Below, piece after piece: positions 1 through 11,560 of a stretch of DNA of 64,000 nucleotides. Position 1 is the first letter of the stretch, and every line of letters begins with the position of its first letter. The DNA is taken from NCBI RefSeq assembly GCF_000516985.1, contig NW_006917096.1, positions 1,907,606 to 1,971,605 on the forward strand. Reading direction: 5' to 3'. The notes under the pieces were generated by a model that worked only from the letters and a program-made list of their open reading frames with translations, searched no databases and was not told the origin of the DNA. This DNA is from Pestalotiopsis fici W106-1. Taxonomy: Eukaryota > Ascomycota > Sordariomycetes > Amphisphaeriales > Sporocadaceae. The position numbers were made by a program, and so were the translations under genes.

Positions 1-210
1 CCATGTGCACAGGCCCAACAGAAAAGAGAAAATACCCAGAAGATATAGTCAGCGGCTGTGATGTGTGAAGTACATAGAAGACTCCAAATGCGGATTGCAT
101 GGGCCTTGATATCTAATTAGCAATAATACTTGTCTAAACAGCGTTACATCATCTTCTGAAGTCTATTCTAATCCACTGTCCTCCCTATTGGCGACGTGAC
201 CGAAGCGTCG

Positions 211-2713
211 TTACGCTGACGATGATGCGGTTGATACAATTTTGGGAACAATCCACCAGTCGTGATATCCCTTGCCCTCTTCTGGCATTTCGACGTGCAG
301 CCCCATCTGCTCACCGTCTAGGCCATCGCCAAATTTCTCTATCGTCTTCTGCAACATATTCACAGCAATGCCGGCAAAGATGGTAGCTTTCTGGCAGTTC
401 TTGACATTTGCAAGCCACCTGTCGTGGCATCCGACTGAGAATGTGTTCTGCTCTTGCATCCGACTCAAGGCCTCATATCCCTTCTTTGCTCCGCCCACGG
501 CGCCGTCGGCATATTTGAGCAGGTCAGGAATCGACGTCTCAGGCTGCAGTGTGGCCTTTGTAAAGTCATCAAAGGATGGCAGCTGGGGTAGCCCAATGTT
601 GACAAAAGGTTTCATGCGGATCTCGTATCGGAGAAGATCATCACTGTATGGCCGTGGCGGAGGCTTGATCAGCTTCAGACGCTGCAATACAGTGTAAAGA
701 CAGCAGAGCCCGTCGGCGAACTCCCATGTGCATGCTGCATCGAGCATGGTCACCCGAATATAGGACATGGACTTCATGTACTTTTCCTCCTTGGCGGGGC
801 TATAAGTCTTGGTGGCGTTTCTAGCCTCGAACATGGATCGCATAACAAAGGTCTTGATTCGGTCGCCATGTTGTGCTCGAGTCTTGGCGACGTAGTTGAG
901 GTACCAGTACATGCCGGCAAGTTCGTCAAGCTGATAAACGGATAGCTCAAACCCAAGCTGGACGATCCATTCCATTTGTCGTAACTTGTAAAGGTACGCC
1001 CATGAGGAGAGCGGGAGTGAATAGCCAACGGGTCCATTCTGCGATGTATGCATTTGCTCGTCCAATGTGTGTTGGAGCAAAGTATCGATCTCTTCAACAT
1101 CGGCTTGGAGGAGATCCCATTCCTGTATACTGTGGCACAGGGTCCGCCTGACACGACATCTGTTCTGGCAGAATATCCGATATATGTCAAGATAGCAGTC
1201 GGCCACTCGTTGACGAAATATTTCCATCTGGGCGGCTGTCTGGTGGCGAGGATCCATTGGCACTTCTATCGTGTCGTTGACAGGGTCAATCTGTGGCGCA
1301 TTGGGCAGACACACGATCGAGAGATCATGGTCTAAAATGTGACGGATACTATATGAACCCAAGACGATCATCTCTTTAAACATGAGACTTTGCATCAATG
1401 TTCTGATGATTACCAATGGTTGTGGTTTCCTAGCTTGAAAAGAGGAAACAAATGTCTGAATGCATTAGTATGAAGCAGAAATATACCATTTGCAGAGGGG
1501 CTTACCATGAGACTCTGGGGGTCGGAATATCTCAATATGTCCATTGCTTCTTTGCCGTCCTCAGCCATACGCTTAAAGTGGTCGCAAGTATCCTCGAAGG
1601 TAAGCTGAACAATGGGCCGTGGGGGCATTGTGCTGGCCAGACGCCGTTGCATCTTTGTGCTGAAAGCTTCTGGCACGGGAGTACCAAGCGAGTGCTGTTT
1701 CCTGAGATGCTCCAGAACCCCACCCATCATGATCCAAGGGGTTTTTAGTGATTCAGGATTTGCCTTGTGAATGCCGACAAGTTCCATGGCGCGCAGGAAT
1801 GCCACTCTGAACTCGAGACGAAGGTCCAGAGCCTCGCGTACTTCCTTAGACAGTTGGTTGCTCATGGCCCGAAGGTCGGCCCGAGTACTGCGTAGCAGCT
1901 CGTTGACGTCCTCTAGGGATATATTTGTTAAGAGGTCGCGGTCATATGTGTTTGTCACGAAATCCTCTTCCTGTGTCAAATGTGAGCGAGGTCTGCATGT
2001 ATGGTGATGGTCTGAAGGCTGCACACCTCATAGTAGAGTTCGTCTTTTACAAGCTCATTGACGTAATAACATCCCTTGAGCAGGGCTATGCCGTAAGCTC
2101 GGAGAACAAACAGAAATGGCGACTGCCTCCTCCACTCATCTGAATCTCTGTCGAAATTGGCTTCATCTAGGCATACTGGCGTAGGCTGCATAAGGGTCTC
2201 GAGGTGAACACTGGTAAAGAGTGTTTGAGACAATGGATAGCCAAGATGCCAAGCCATCTACCTTCAAGTATAAGTCTTCTCCTCCCTCCTGGATAGAAAT
2301 GTTGCAAGGATCACATACCTCTAGGCAGAGTAGCTGATCAATTATACCCAGAATCTCTTCTGGTAACAGATTCTTGGTTACGTCATACTCCTCGTCGAGA
2401 GATTCACCTTCGGAAAGACAGCCACTGTCCATCTTTGGGTCCATGATCTGCGCGCATAATCAATAGTCAGTTTGGCATAAAGTACTTCAGAGATGCATGT
2501 AAGTAAACTTGAATAGTAAACTCACCTCGAGAGCTGAGACGGACTCGAATAGCGTAAAGTGGCCATCTTTAATGAGCTCGCCAGGCGCCAATTCTAATAC
2601 AAAATAGTTTAGCAGGGTATCCAACGCTTTCTCTACCACTGGGTGTTTGCTGTCTGATGGTGATACATACTCTTGACGGCGGCCGCAAACTTGTCCGTAA
2701 TATCTATTGCCAT
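211..2713 (-). CDS. MAK10: NatC N-alpha-acetyltransferase auxiliary subunit Mak10/Naa35
   Basis: Six exons on the minus strand: 2713-2671, 2593-2526, 2447-2319, 2257-2027, 1970-1506 and 1455-211, giving 726 residues. Each join keeps frame and uses GT-AG introns of about 50-80 bases. The protein carries the Mak10 hallmark MDPKMDSGCL at about residues 39-48, preceded by LAPGELIKDGHFTLFESVSALE-like sequence, and followed by LLCLEMAWHLGYPLSQTLF. Naa35/Mak10 is known as the auxiliary and ribosome-anchoring subunit of cytosolic NatC, which acetylates nascent proteins starting Met-Leu/Ile/Phe; catalysis lies in Naa30, not here. The start is the first ATG before MAIDITDKF. Length fits the fungal family. 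Exon 1 (43 bases) and exon 2 (68 bases) were placed by frame and by the conserved LAPGELI segment. Confidence 0.93.
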
Positions 2714-3635
2714 GATGCCGGGGTGAGAGGCAATCTGCGGCAGCAGAGGTGGGACTGGTGCCCGGAGTGGTTTGTCCATGGTGAGGTAAAGTTCAATTGG
2801 GCGGACCCACGAGGGGTGAATATGTCCGTTGCGGGTTCACGTTTGTGAGTGCCGATCAGTGATGAATGCGGGCTTTTGCACGTGGTTGGAAGAAACAAAA
2901 CGAAAAACAAACATAAAAAAAGAGTAAGGAATGTACTATCGTATGTTCTTCACTTTGGCAGTGTCTCTGAGCAGATCATAGACGAATACCCCGGAATGTG
3001 TTGAATGACAAGGTTGAGTGAGCATGAGGAAAATCCTAGGCCCCACGAAAGGCTGAGCGGGCTTTGGCATAGAGCGCTGGCGGGTATATGAGATGCCTTG
3101 ATGGTGTAATCTAGTTTTTGGACAAGATTATAATCAAAAAAAGAACAAGACAAGAAGGAACAAAGATACTGGTAACAAGACTACCGGCAAGTAAGGGATA
3201 GACAATAGTTTGTTGGAGTGGTTGGCGTGCAGACGTTGAGGCTCAAAAGACCTGCCGAGCCTTCCCGTCGTCCACCGCCCAAAAAGCTTGGGGCGTGGTA
3301 ACTGGCGTAGGTCCAACCAAGTCATTGCCGCTTAGTGTGCAAAATGGCATGATACTACAGCGTATGTAGGTAGGTAGTACGCAAATAAATCCATAGGAAT
3401 ACAGATCCGACATTCAAATTTAGCAATAATTTGGCTTTTTTCAGAGGTAGAACAAGTCTAAATTGTTTCAGGATTTTTATACATCTGTACAAGGGCAAAG
3501 CTTTGCAGTGCAGCGCCCAAAAGCCATCGTCGGCCTGCTGAGCTTTCCAACTTCAAAAGCACCTTAGGGGATATCGCTACCTCCATTGCCCAACATGCAG
3601 GTTCTCCGCTGTCACGGTCTTCGAATCGTGGTCGT
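2714..3635. other. Intergenic, MAK10 promoter side / ATP15 3' side
   Basis: About 920 bases between two minus-strand genes. It holds the 5' region of MAK10 and the 3' region of ATP15. Open frames here (for example 2950-3153 and 3134-3325, minus) are 60-70 codons, lack family resemblance and are probably chance. A short TAGG-rich stretch lies near 3365-3380. No tRNA or repeat of note was seen. Confidence 0.6.
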
Positions 3636-4023
3636 TTATGCGGAGGCAGCCTCCTTGGTGGCAGCCACGTTGGCCTCGTTGAGGTTCTTGGTCTCGCCCA
3701 TCTTGCCGTTCTGTTCCGTTGAGGGATAATCCGTCAGTCATCTACGGGCGCGCGCATCGATTGCCATTTGCCCAAACTTACCGACCACTTTGCAAAGCGC
3801 AGATCCGACTCTCCACGGCGCTCGGCAGCGATTCTCTTGTCCTCCTTCAAGCTTCGGCGCACGACGCGAGATGCGACCGCGAGGTAGCGGTTGTAGCTGT
3901 TTCCAGGCGTCCGGTTAGCTAGCTGCTGCTTCGAATTCGACCTGGGCCGTCCGCATTGCAATGCGGGATTGCAAAGAGCCAATTAACTCACCTAAGACCG
4001 GCGGCTTTCCAGGCGAACACCAT
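3636..4023 (-). CDS. ATP15: Mitochondrial F1Fo ATP synthase subunit epsilon
   Basis: Three exons: 4023-3992 (32 bases), 3896-3782 and 3710-3636, giving 73 residues. The protein starts MVFAWKAAGLSYNRYLAVA and continues through RRSLKEDKRIAAERRGE to LRFAKW, the pattern of the small epsilon (Atp15) subunit of the F1 central stalk; it is not the bacterial epsilon, whose counterpart is mitochondrial delta. It sits in the mitochondrial matrix, where epsilon stabilises the gamma-delta-epsilon stalk. Family members are about 60-75 residues, so the length fits. The introns (95 and 71 bases) are ordinary GT-AG. The gene lies on the same strand as QCR2, which begins 2 kb upstream. A perfect palindromic E-box lies 114 bases before the start codon. 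Confidence 0.93.
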
Positions 4024-4470
4024 CTTGATTGTTGTTCGGGTTGTCGGGATTGATTGGTACAGTAAAGTTGTTGCTAGAGATGAAATGCTGCTACCATGAA
4101 ATTCGGCCCCTGCGAATTCGAATGCCGAGCTAGCAATCACGTGACGCTAATGGTTCCTATCAATTCAACAGTCAATGCAATTGCCCTCAAGTCATAACTC
4201 GAAAAGAGAGCTTCCATATTATTCTAACTCTGAACTATTCTTTTATAGTAATTTATGTCTCCATATTTTCACTCAAACGCCTGTCCAAAGACAAAGCCAA
4301 TGAAAATTCAAGCCCTCTTACAACCTTTACGCTCTGTACTGCATCCTCGAGGAACCCGTTCAACTTGAACTCAATGAAACTCTAATAGATTTACTATATG
4401 CACAGAGTACTAGTCACGATTCTACAGCATAAAGCTGAATGTTGTACAAATCCATTCGCCTTTCTCCAAT
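4024..4470. other. Intergenic between ATP15 and QCR2
   Basis: About 450 bases between the ATP15 start and the QCR2 stop. Apart from the E-box at 4137-4144 it is AT-rich and has no convincing open frame. It must hold the ATP15 promoter and the QCR2 3' untranslated region. Confidence 0.6.
4137..4144. promoter_or_regulatory. Palindromic E-box TCACGTGA upstream of ATP15
   Basis: The sequence TCACGTGA is a perfect 8-base palindrome containing the CACGTG core bound by fungal bHLH factors. It lies 114 bases upstream of the ATP15 start codon. A regulatory role is inferred from position and core only. Confidence 0.4.
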
Positions 4471-6019
4471 CTATACCTTCAGACCAAGCTCCTCAGCATA
4501 TGGCAATGCGTGCAAGTCACCAACGGCGGCGACGGAAGCCTTGCCATCAACCAGTGCCTTTGCGGCCTAGATGATAATTATTAGTATCGAAGTCAACCAA
4601 AGTCTGGGTCAGGGTCAGAGTAACTTACAGTCTTCAGCTTCTCGGCGGTAACACCCTCCAGGCTCTTAATCGTCTCGGCAATCTGGAAGGGCTTGCCAGT
4701 GTGAACCAGGCCAGAACCAGCCGAAAGGATGGTCGAGACACCGGCCTCGCTGTTCGACAGGGCATCAAACTTGGCCTTGGCAATGGCCTTGGTGAGGTCC
4801 TCCTTGCTGACGCCACCCTCGACGACGCTCTTGATGGCCTTGACAGCCTCCTGAGCGGTGCTGCGCACGACACCAGCGTTACCAGAGATCTGGACGGTGA
4901 ACAGACCAGCGTCGGAGTAAGCAAGGTTAGAGGCGAAAGCAGTGGTACCTGGGTAGGTAGCAGCAATCTTGGAGAGAAGGGTGAAGCCAGGGGTCCACTT
5001 CACGCTGGACTGACCACCAAGAAGGGCAGCCAGGACAGCAACCTCAGGCTTGAAAGAGCTGAAGCTAGAGCCGGGGAAAGCAATGACCAGAGCATTGCCA
5101 CCAGTGTGGGCACTGCGCGATTCACCACCAAAGTATGTCGTCGAGGCCGAGTTGAGGGCGGAGCCCGAGGAAGGAACAGACTTGAAGAACTGCTCGGACC
5201 ACTTGGAGAGGGCGGCAGTGCTGGCACCGTCGGCGACAAGGGAAATGTTCGGCTTGGAGTAAGCGGACTCGGCGAAGGCGGCAACCTTGTGTTCGTCGAG
5301 GTAGCTCTTGAGAGGAGTCGAGGGCGAAGGGTACAGCGGTGCGCCGAGACCGGTGTGGAATGCGACGGAGTGGGCTGCGTCGAGAGCCAGAGCGGAAACG
5401 TCACTGCCAACCTTGGCCTGCTTCAGGTGGATCACACGCTCGATGTCCTCGTGGAACTCGTAGGCTAGAGATAACAATGAGCACATGAAATCGCGTCAAT
5501 GGCTGTAACAGACATACTGGTGTACTTGGTCTGCGAGATGACCTCTGCCAGCAGCTCAGTGAAGTAGGGGATGTCCTCGCGCAGGAAGCTGGCCTCAAGG
5601 ACGAGAGCCTCCCTGGTGTGGTATGCGTTCAATTGACCTCCGAGAAGTTCGCTTTCTCGCGTAATTCGTAGGGCGGATCGTTTCGTGGTGTTCTGTAGCA
5701 GGTGCGTCTAATTAGCTCATCGCTCTGGCTGGTGGTCCAATGCCCGACATGCCTTGAAAGCAAACTCCTCCAGACCAGCGGTCACACCGGGAGCCGACTG
5801 GTATCTTGTTCCGGCCTTAGCAACAACGGCCAGGCGAGTGGTAGGGCCGTGAGAGTCTCTGGCCGCGACCTTGACGCCGGCAACATCGGACGTCTCGAAG
5901 GTATGCGAAGAGGGAGCTGACGATGCAGCAGCGTAGCCACGACGCTGCGCAAGCTTGGTGGAAGCTTGGCGGCAGGTGGCCAGCTGGGCACCTCTCGAAA
6001 GAGCCGTCCTGGAGAACAT
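4471..6019 (-). CDS. QCR2: Cytochrome bc1 complex core protein 2 (Qcr2)
   Basis: Four exons: 6019-5753, 5692-5518, 5464-4629 and 4566-4471, giving 457 residues. The N-terminus is an Arg/Ser/Ala-rich mitochondrial presequence (starts MFSRTALSRGAQLATCRQ). It is followed by an M16-like peptidase fold with GLEEFAFKNTTKRSALRITR and ESELLGGQLNAYHTREAL, the Core 2 pattern. The zinc-binding HxxEH motif of active M16 peptidases is absent, as usual for Core 2. The protein would be a matrix-facing structural subunit of complex III. Intron 1 (5752-5693) starts with GC rather than GT (AAG/GCATGT) and ends CTACAG; splicing it exactly restores FAFKNTTKRSAL. The other introns are GT-AG. Overall length matches fungal Qcr2. 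Confidence 0.94.
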
Positions 6020-6871
6020 TTTGATGGGGGTGGTCGCCGACAATTGACGATCGAGGTTACGGTCTGCGTCAACACAGGTGATGGTTCTTGACCTCAGAGC
6101 GAAAAGCAGATGCAGGCCAATTCCGGGTTGCCAGCCGAAAAACTGCCGCCAGATTGGCCCAAGCTTGGGCTGACTGACCACTTAGCTTGCAGAAAATTCC
6201 AAGCAATCCAGTCAATTATTCGCAACTAGAGGTGACATGTGAGCATTTTACCACGCTCGCAACGTATCAATTGATTTCATCATCTGTGAATTGCTAATCT
6301 TACGTATCGGAAGAAGAAATTTATGTATAAATCCAGATATTACCCAAAGTTACAGCACATGGTTCATGTGTTGTCGTTGATCCATTAATTCTACTTTCGA
6401 GTCTCCCAGTATGCAAGTGTTTGGCAGCTGGCGGCGAGTTATGCAGCATAATGTTGGCTTCGCCATTTGCCTCTAGACGCCTGTCTCGTTAGCGCGATGC
6501 AAAAAATCGATGCAAGCATTTGAAAGTCGCACCTCTGCTACTGGGGCCCTTGTTGCAAAAGCTCCCGCCCCCACTATGAAATTCTGCCGCCCAAAAGTCG
6601 CATCCATCTTTGAGATCGCCGAGCACCTACTGGATAATTTGATGACTCTTTGCTGAATCACTCACTCAACGCACAAGCTACTACTGCACATTCGACTCCG
6701 ACCACCGAAAAGACTTACTCCAAGCTTCTCTCCTCTTGACAACCAATGACTCTGCGGTAGCAACTGTGGCTCTAGAGTTCGTGAGAGGTTCTCTAGATGC
6801 CGATTGAGGATCCCCCATACAGATATTCTTCTTCTTCTCGGTATTGATAGGCGCCTGTCGCAAATACAGTC
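6020..6871. promoter_or_regulatory. Divergent promoter region QCR2 / RPC82
   Basis: About 850 bases between two head-to-head genes, so it should hold both promoters and 5' leaders. The RPC82 side has pyrimidine-rich stretches near 6720-6740 and 6830-6840. The minus frame 6661-6473 (62 codons) has no recognisable features and I do not call it a gene. Confidence 0.55.
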
Positions 6872-9043
6872 ATGTTAGTGGTGAGTCGCCCGTCGCACCG
6901 CAAAGACCCTTCTGTCGGATTAAAACTTTTTTTTCTATGGATGATCATGCTCCTCGAGTCTCAATTGCCCAAGCGATCAGTTTTACTAAACTTCTTTGCG
7001 ACAGACCAAAAATGTTGCAGAACTCTGCGTTCTGCTCATCCAAGAGCTCTATGGCCAGCTCCCGTCGGTATGTATCAAACACTTACCACATTTGTAGACT
7101 GCCTGACTGACCAGCTTCTGCTAAGCGCATCTTTGATGTAATGCTGTCCAAGGGCAGGGCTACACTCAAGCAACTCGGACTGCATACGTCCATGAACCAA
7201 CGGCTTGTTCGACACGGCCTTGCTGTCCTGATACAGCAGAACCTCATCTTTCACCACACCGACCCTGACACGAACATAACACATTACGATGCGAACCCCG
7301 AGGCTGCTTACAACCTCGTAAGAGTCGGGAAAATTCTTGATGCAGTGCACCGTGGCTACGGCGAAGAGGCAAGAGGCCTAGTACATCAGGTAATCGTCAA
7401 CGGGCACATAGATGTGGCGACCCTCATGAAGCACAAATCGGGCGGCCTGATGAACGGCGAGGCTCACCAGACCAATGGCCATGTTAACGGGACTGTTTCT
7501 GAACCTTCAACTAACAACGAAGATGGCCATGATCACTCTCAGCAAACCTTCGACACTATAGCTCACCTTATTGCTATTGGAATCCTCGAGCCTCTTAACA
7601 TGAGGATGCTTCAACCACCAGATGATGTGCGTGTCGAGATCGAGCGTGATGTTATGAAGGAATACCCTACCGGATTGCGCGGCACCAAACAGAAGAACGA
7701 CTACAATGCGAAGACTGCACAAATCTTCAGGGCATACATGGACGAGAGCAAGAGACTAAGGCGAGAGTTGGAGCGAGATTATCTTCATCTTACCCCGGGA
7801 GTAAAGCGCCGCAAGCTTGAGAATGGGCATCCAACTCCCAGCAGGGATGATATCATTGAAGTCAGTTCCCAACCTGATGAATCTCTCCACGACACCAGCT
7901 AACTAGAACACGCAGCCCGAAACCATCCTTCACGTTAATTACCAGAAATGCATGGTCGAACTCCGAAACCGCAGACTCTCTCACTATGCCGAGGACATGA
8001 TTGGGCCTATCACCGGGCAAGTCTACGCCGCAATGTTGGCTGCTCTGAGCAAGAAGCTGCAACACTGCCATCTGAACGCAGAGAGTTCAGAGGGTGATAT
8101 CCCACAAGCTCCGTCAGTCAGCACACTCGAGATCTACGAGTATCTGAGGCCCTCAGTCGATGTTTTCTCCGGCATCGGAAAGTGCGACCCAGACGCCATC
8201 AATACCGCGTATGCGGAAAAGATCCAGGCAGAGCCACCAGGCGATGAGGCTAATCAAGACGTGGACGGCCTGGCCACCAATGGAGACGTGGAGATGACGA
8301 ATGGTCATCATCTCGACGGACCGCAAGAAAGCGACACGAAGGTTGTCACTAGCCAAAATGGTACTCGTGACACGAAAGTCAAGTTCGCCGAACGTGTACC
8401 TACGAAAACGGAGCGAATCCATCAGATGCGCCAGCACTTACTTATTCTGGCAGAAAGCAACATGGGCTTTGTCAGGCATTGCGGCGCAAAGGACCTTGGT
8501 GTATGGACTGTCGACTTTGGGCATCTGATTCCTAAGCTTCAGCTCTTTGAGATTGATGCTTTGATCGAAGAGTCATTTGGCCGACAAGGACTACGTCTGG
8601 TCAAGGTCCTCCGAGCCAAGGGCAAGATCGATGATAAAACATTGCCCACTTTTGCCCTCATGAAGAAGAGCGATGTGTACCTTAAGATGGCGGAGATGGA
8701 GCTCCAAGGATATTTGGAGGTTCAAGAAGTGCCACGCGACAACAACAGAACGGCCAGCCGTACTTTGTTCCTATGGTTCTTTGACCAGAAGCGTACCATG
8801 GCACGCGTCGTCAACGACACGTACAAGGCAATGGCACGCCACCTCCAGCGACTTGAGGTTGAGCGCCTCAAGAAGAAGAACGTCCTCTCAGTAGTGCAAC
8901 GCAAGGACGTTGAGGGTATGGAAGAAGAAAAGCTGAGAGGTGACATCTACAACGAGTACCAACAGTTCCTCGATATCGAAAGCAAACTTCTTGGCCAGGT
9001 CGGCAGATTGGACGACCTCGTCAGTCTTTTCCGAGATTTCTGA
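6872..9043 (+). CDS. RPC82: RNA polymerase III subunit Rpc82 (C82)
   Basis: Four exons: 6872-6880, 7005-7067, 7126-7860 and 7916-9043, giving 644 residues. The protein begins MLV-TKNVAELCVLLIQELYG and contains LPSRIFDVMLSKGRATLKQL, the first winged helix of C82/RPC3. Later segments match the extended winged-helix family through the C-terminal coiled region. C82 belongs to the Pol III initiation subcomplex with C34 and C31 and helps open promoters of tRNA and 5S genes. Exon 1 is only nine bases (ATG TTA GTG); its donor GTGAGT and the branch-like TTACTAAAC before the acceptor support it. Exon 3 joins at CGC (7126), chosen because it gives LPSRIF. The gene is head-to-head with QCR2. Confidence 0.9.
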
Positions 9044-9609
9044 GCAAGAATTTCTGCTTTTTTCCTTCGCATCGGCATCCGGTAGACAAAAGTATTGCAT
9101 TTCAGGGCGGCGTTTCGGTCCTCGACTCTATAGCATTGCGAAATAGGCCCTGATCTTGCATTGGGCGGCGTTGATACCTCAGGGGCGGCCTCACAGAAAG
9201 GCAGAAAGAAAACCAGGAAGATTCCGAAGCTTACATACATTATACCAAACAGATTCAATCTACTGCTTCGTAAAACGTACTTGGAATCACAATAGACTTG
9301 TAATATTACCACGAGGACAACTTGCTGACTTATGTATTGGATATTGTGACGGAGACCGAATGTTTGAAAATCCAAAATGGCCAATTTCCGAGCGACAATG
9401 TCGCCATGTATTCAGCAAGGCCTAGAAATTACAGGGTTGAACGCACTGCGGGATACTGCATATACTTTTAAAATGTTCTCTAGATCTTTCTTTTCTTGGT
9501 TTTCATCTCGAACTATCTATTTTCTCTTGAACTGACCAGGAAATAGGGAAATGGTCTTGGGTTCAAGCGCATGAATGTCTAAGGGTAAGGAAAAAATAGC
9601 AGACATAGC
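9044..9609. other. Convergent intergenic RPC82 / PRMT3
   Basis: About 570 bases between two converging genes. It should contain both 3' untranslated regions. Several AT-rich stretches (for example 9230-9310 and 9460-9540) could serve polyadenylation. No credible gene was seen. Confidence 0.55.
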
Positions 9610-11560
9610 TTACCGCATATCCCACGACTGCGCATGCTTCTTGTCCTGGCCAGCAGCGCTCCAGCTCGTCTTGATGATCAGACCCCTCGGCATGTCCTCG
9701 GGAGGCGCAAACGTGACGTCTCCCTCAATCACGTCGCCCTTCTTGAAGGCCGACGACTCGCCCTCCTTGTACTTGAACATGAGGAACCCCTGCCTCCAGT
9801 GCGTCTCCGTGTTGAACGGGCCCGTCGTGAATGCCACGCGGTCCTGGTTCTCCTTTGCCCAGTCATCCGCTACCGACTGCAGGCCAACGCTCTTGTTGTC
9901 CTCCCGGGTCGGCGAAAAGAAGTTGTCAAACCAGATCAGGAGGCCATCGACGGCGTCGACATCCTGCGTGAGCTCGGACCGCCAGTGAGAGGAAAAGGTC
10001 AGGTCCTCGGTCTTGATCGTGTACAGGTCGAGCAGCTTGAAGCCAGCGGGCTGGCCGCAGACGGTGGCCTTGGGCCAGTGCAGGACGCGGACCTCGTCCC
10101 AGATGCCGGACTGCATGGCCTTCATGTCGAAGCCGTAGACGTCGCGCCAAAAGTGCACATTGTCCATGACGTACTCACCATCGGCCACGGGCGCGATCCA
10201 CATGTTGCAGGTGCTGGGGACCAGGAGGCCGTCGGGCTTGAGGTAGCGGTCGCGCGCGTAGAGCACCGACGGCAGCATGGCCTCGTAGAGCAGGCAGTAG
10301 CCCATCCACTCGCTGACAATAATGTCGACCTGGTCGACGGGCAGCGTCACCTCCTCCATCTTGCCCTTGATCAGCGTAATGGTCGACGACAGGCCCGCGG
10401 TGATGACGTTTTCGCGCGCCTTGTCAATAATGTCGCTGGCGTCGACCGAAATGACGCGAGCGGCGCCCGCCTTTGCGCAAAACATGGACAGGATGCCAGT
10501 GCCGCATCCGATGTCGAGCACGGTCTTGCCAGCAAAGATGTGCTTGTTGTTGTAGATGAAGTCGCGGTAGCCCTCGGTTCGGACTGTGTCCTTGAGCATT
10601 GTCTCGTGAATGTCTGTCATGTCTGTAAGTAACTAGACCCTGCCTCAAATGATGCCATCATTTGGATCTATATAGGACGTACCATTGCCAGCATAAGACT
10701 CCCAGTAGTACTTGCTAGCATCCTCGGGCTTCTTGGGCGCAATCTCCTTGCCCTTGCCCGCAGCCTTTGCAGCTGAAGCCTCTGCCTCGGCGGCCTCGAC
10801 ATCGCCCCATCTTTGGTCTAGGGTTTCAGAGACTGTCGCACGGTAGCGCTCAAATTGTGCGGTAATGCGCTGAAGTTCCTCCTGGAGTTCAGTGTTGCGC
10901 TTGAGTAGGTCGTCCACGGCGGTGGCATCCTGTGTTTGCGCTGGAGTGCTCTCCGGCACAATATCTGGCAGATCAAAGAGGCCAATAATGACGGCATCGT
11001 CGTCCAGAACTGGCTTCAAGTATTGATCTGACTCAATTTCTGATGTCGAAATGTTTTCCGACACGGTCTGGCCGTCATGAACTCGAGAGCGAACTAGGGC
11101 AGATTAGCAATTATTCTTTGACAGGCATGCGATTGATTAGGCTTGTTCTTTCAATTTTCCTTGCTTCCTTTCCAGCACATCTCACACTCCGCTGAGAGAA
11201 ACATGAATGGGGCATTGATCTTTAGACTCATCAAATAGATCGGATCATGTGAGTCCTCGAATAGGCCTCGGGGTAAAATAAAATAAACATACTGTAATTG
11301 ACCAGCTTGACACAACCGTGGAAGTCCAGCTGCAGCTTCTGTCGTACGGCCAAAAAGTCAAAGCCGTGCTTGTCTTTGCAGTGTTCCAACATGGACATGA
11401 CGTCTGGGAATACTTTGTCATCGAGCAGTGAGATCACCTGTTGGGTCTCTTCTTCATCCTGCTCAACATCATCCCAGCCCTCATCGTCTTCCTCCCTCGA
11501 GTCGGACGACTCTGAATCGCTGATGGGCTCAGTGACTCTTTCGGGTTTGAGTGGCGCCAT
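9610..11560 (-). CDS. PRMT3: Type I protein arginine N-methyltransferase, PRMT3 class
   Basis: Three exons: 11560-11293, 11093-10683 and 10613-9610, giving 560 residues. Order: acidic N-terminus (EEDDEGWDDVEQDEEE), a zinc-finger-like region with HCKDKHGFDF, a linker, then the methyltransferase fold with DIHETMLKDTVRT, motif I VLDIGCGTGILSMFCAKAGA and the double-E loop SEWMGYCLLYEAM. PRMT3 is a cytosolic enzyme whose best-known substrate is ribosomal protein uS5 (Rps2). The first CxxC pair of the C2H2 finger is missing: VISLL stands where family members have CLFC. Two acceptors nine bases apart precede exon 3; the inner one gives NDIHET, the family consensus. The TAA stop overlaps a GTAAGC that could act as a donor, so the last residues are less certain. 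Confidence 0.9.

Noticed and set aside
4701..5468. Plus-strand open frame of 255 codons
   Set aside because: Antisense to QCR2 exon 3, which is firmly identified.
9634..10632. Plus-strand open frame of 332 codons
   Set aside because: Antisense mirror of PRMT3 exon 3. The composition (His/Val/Asp/Leu rich) has no family resemblance, while the minus strand has clear methyltransferase motifs.
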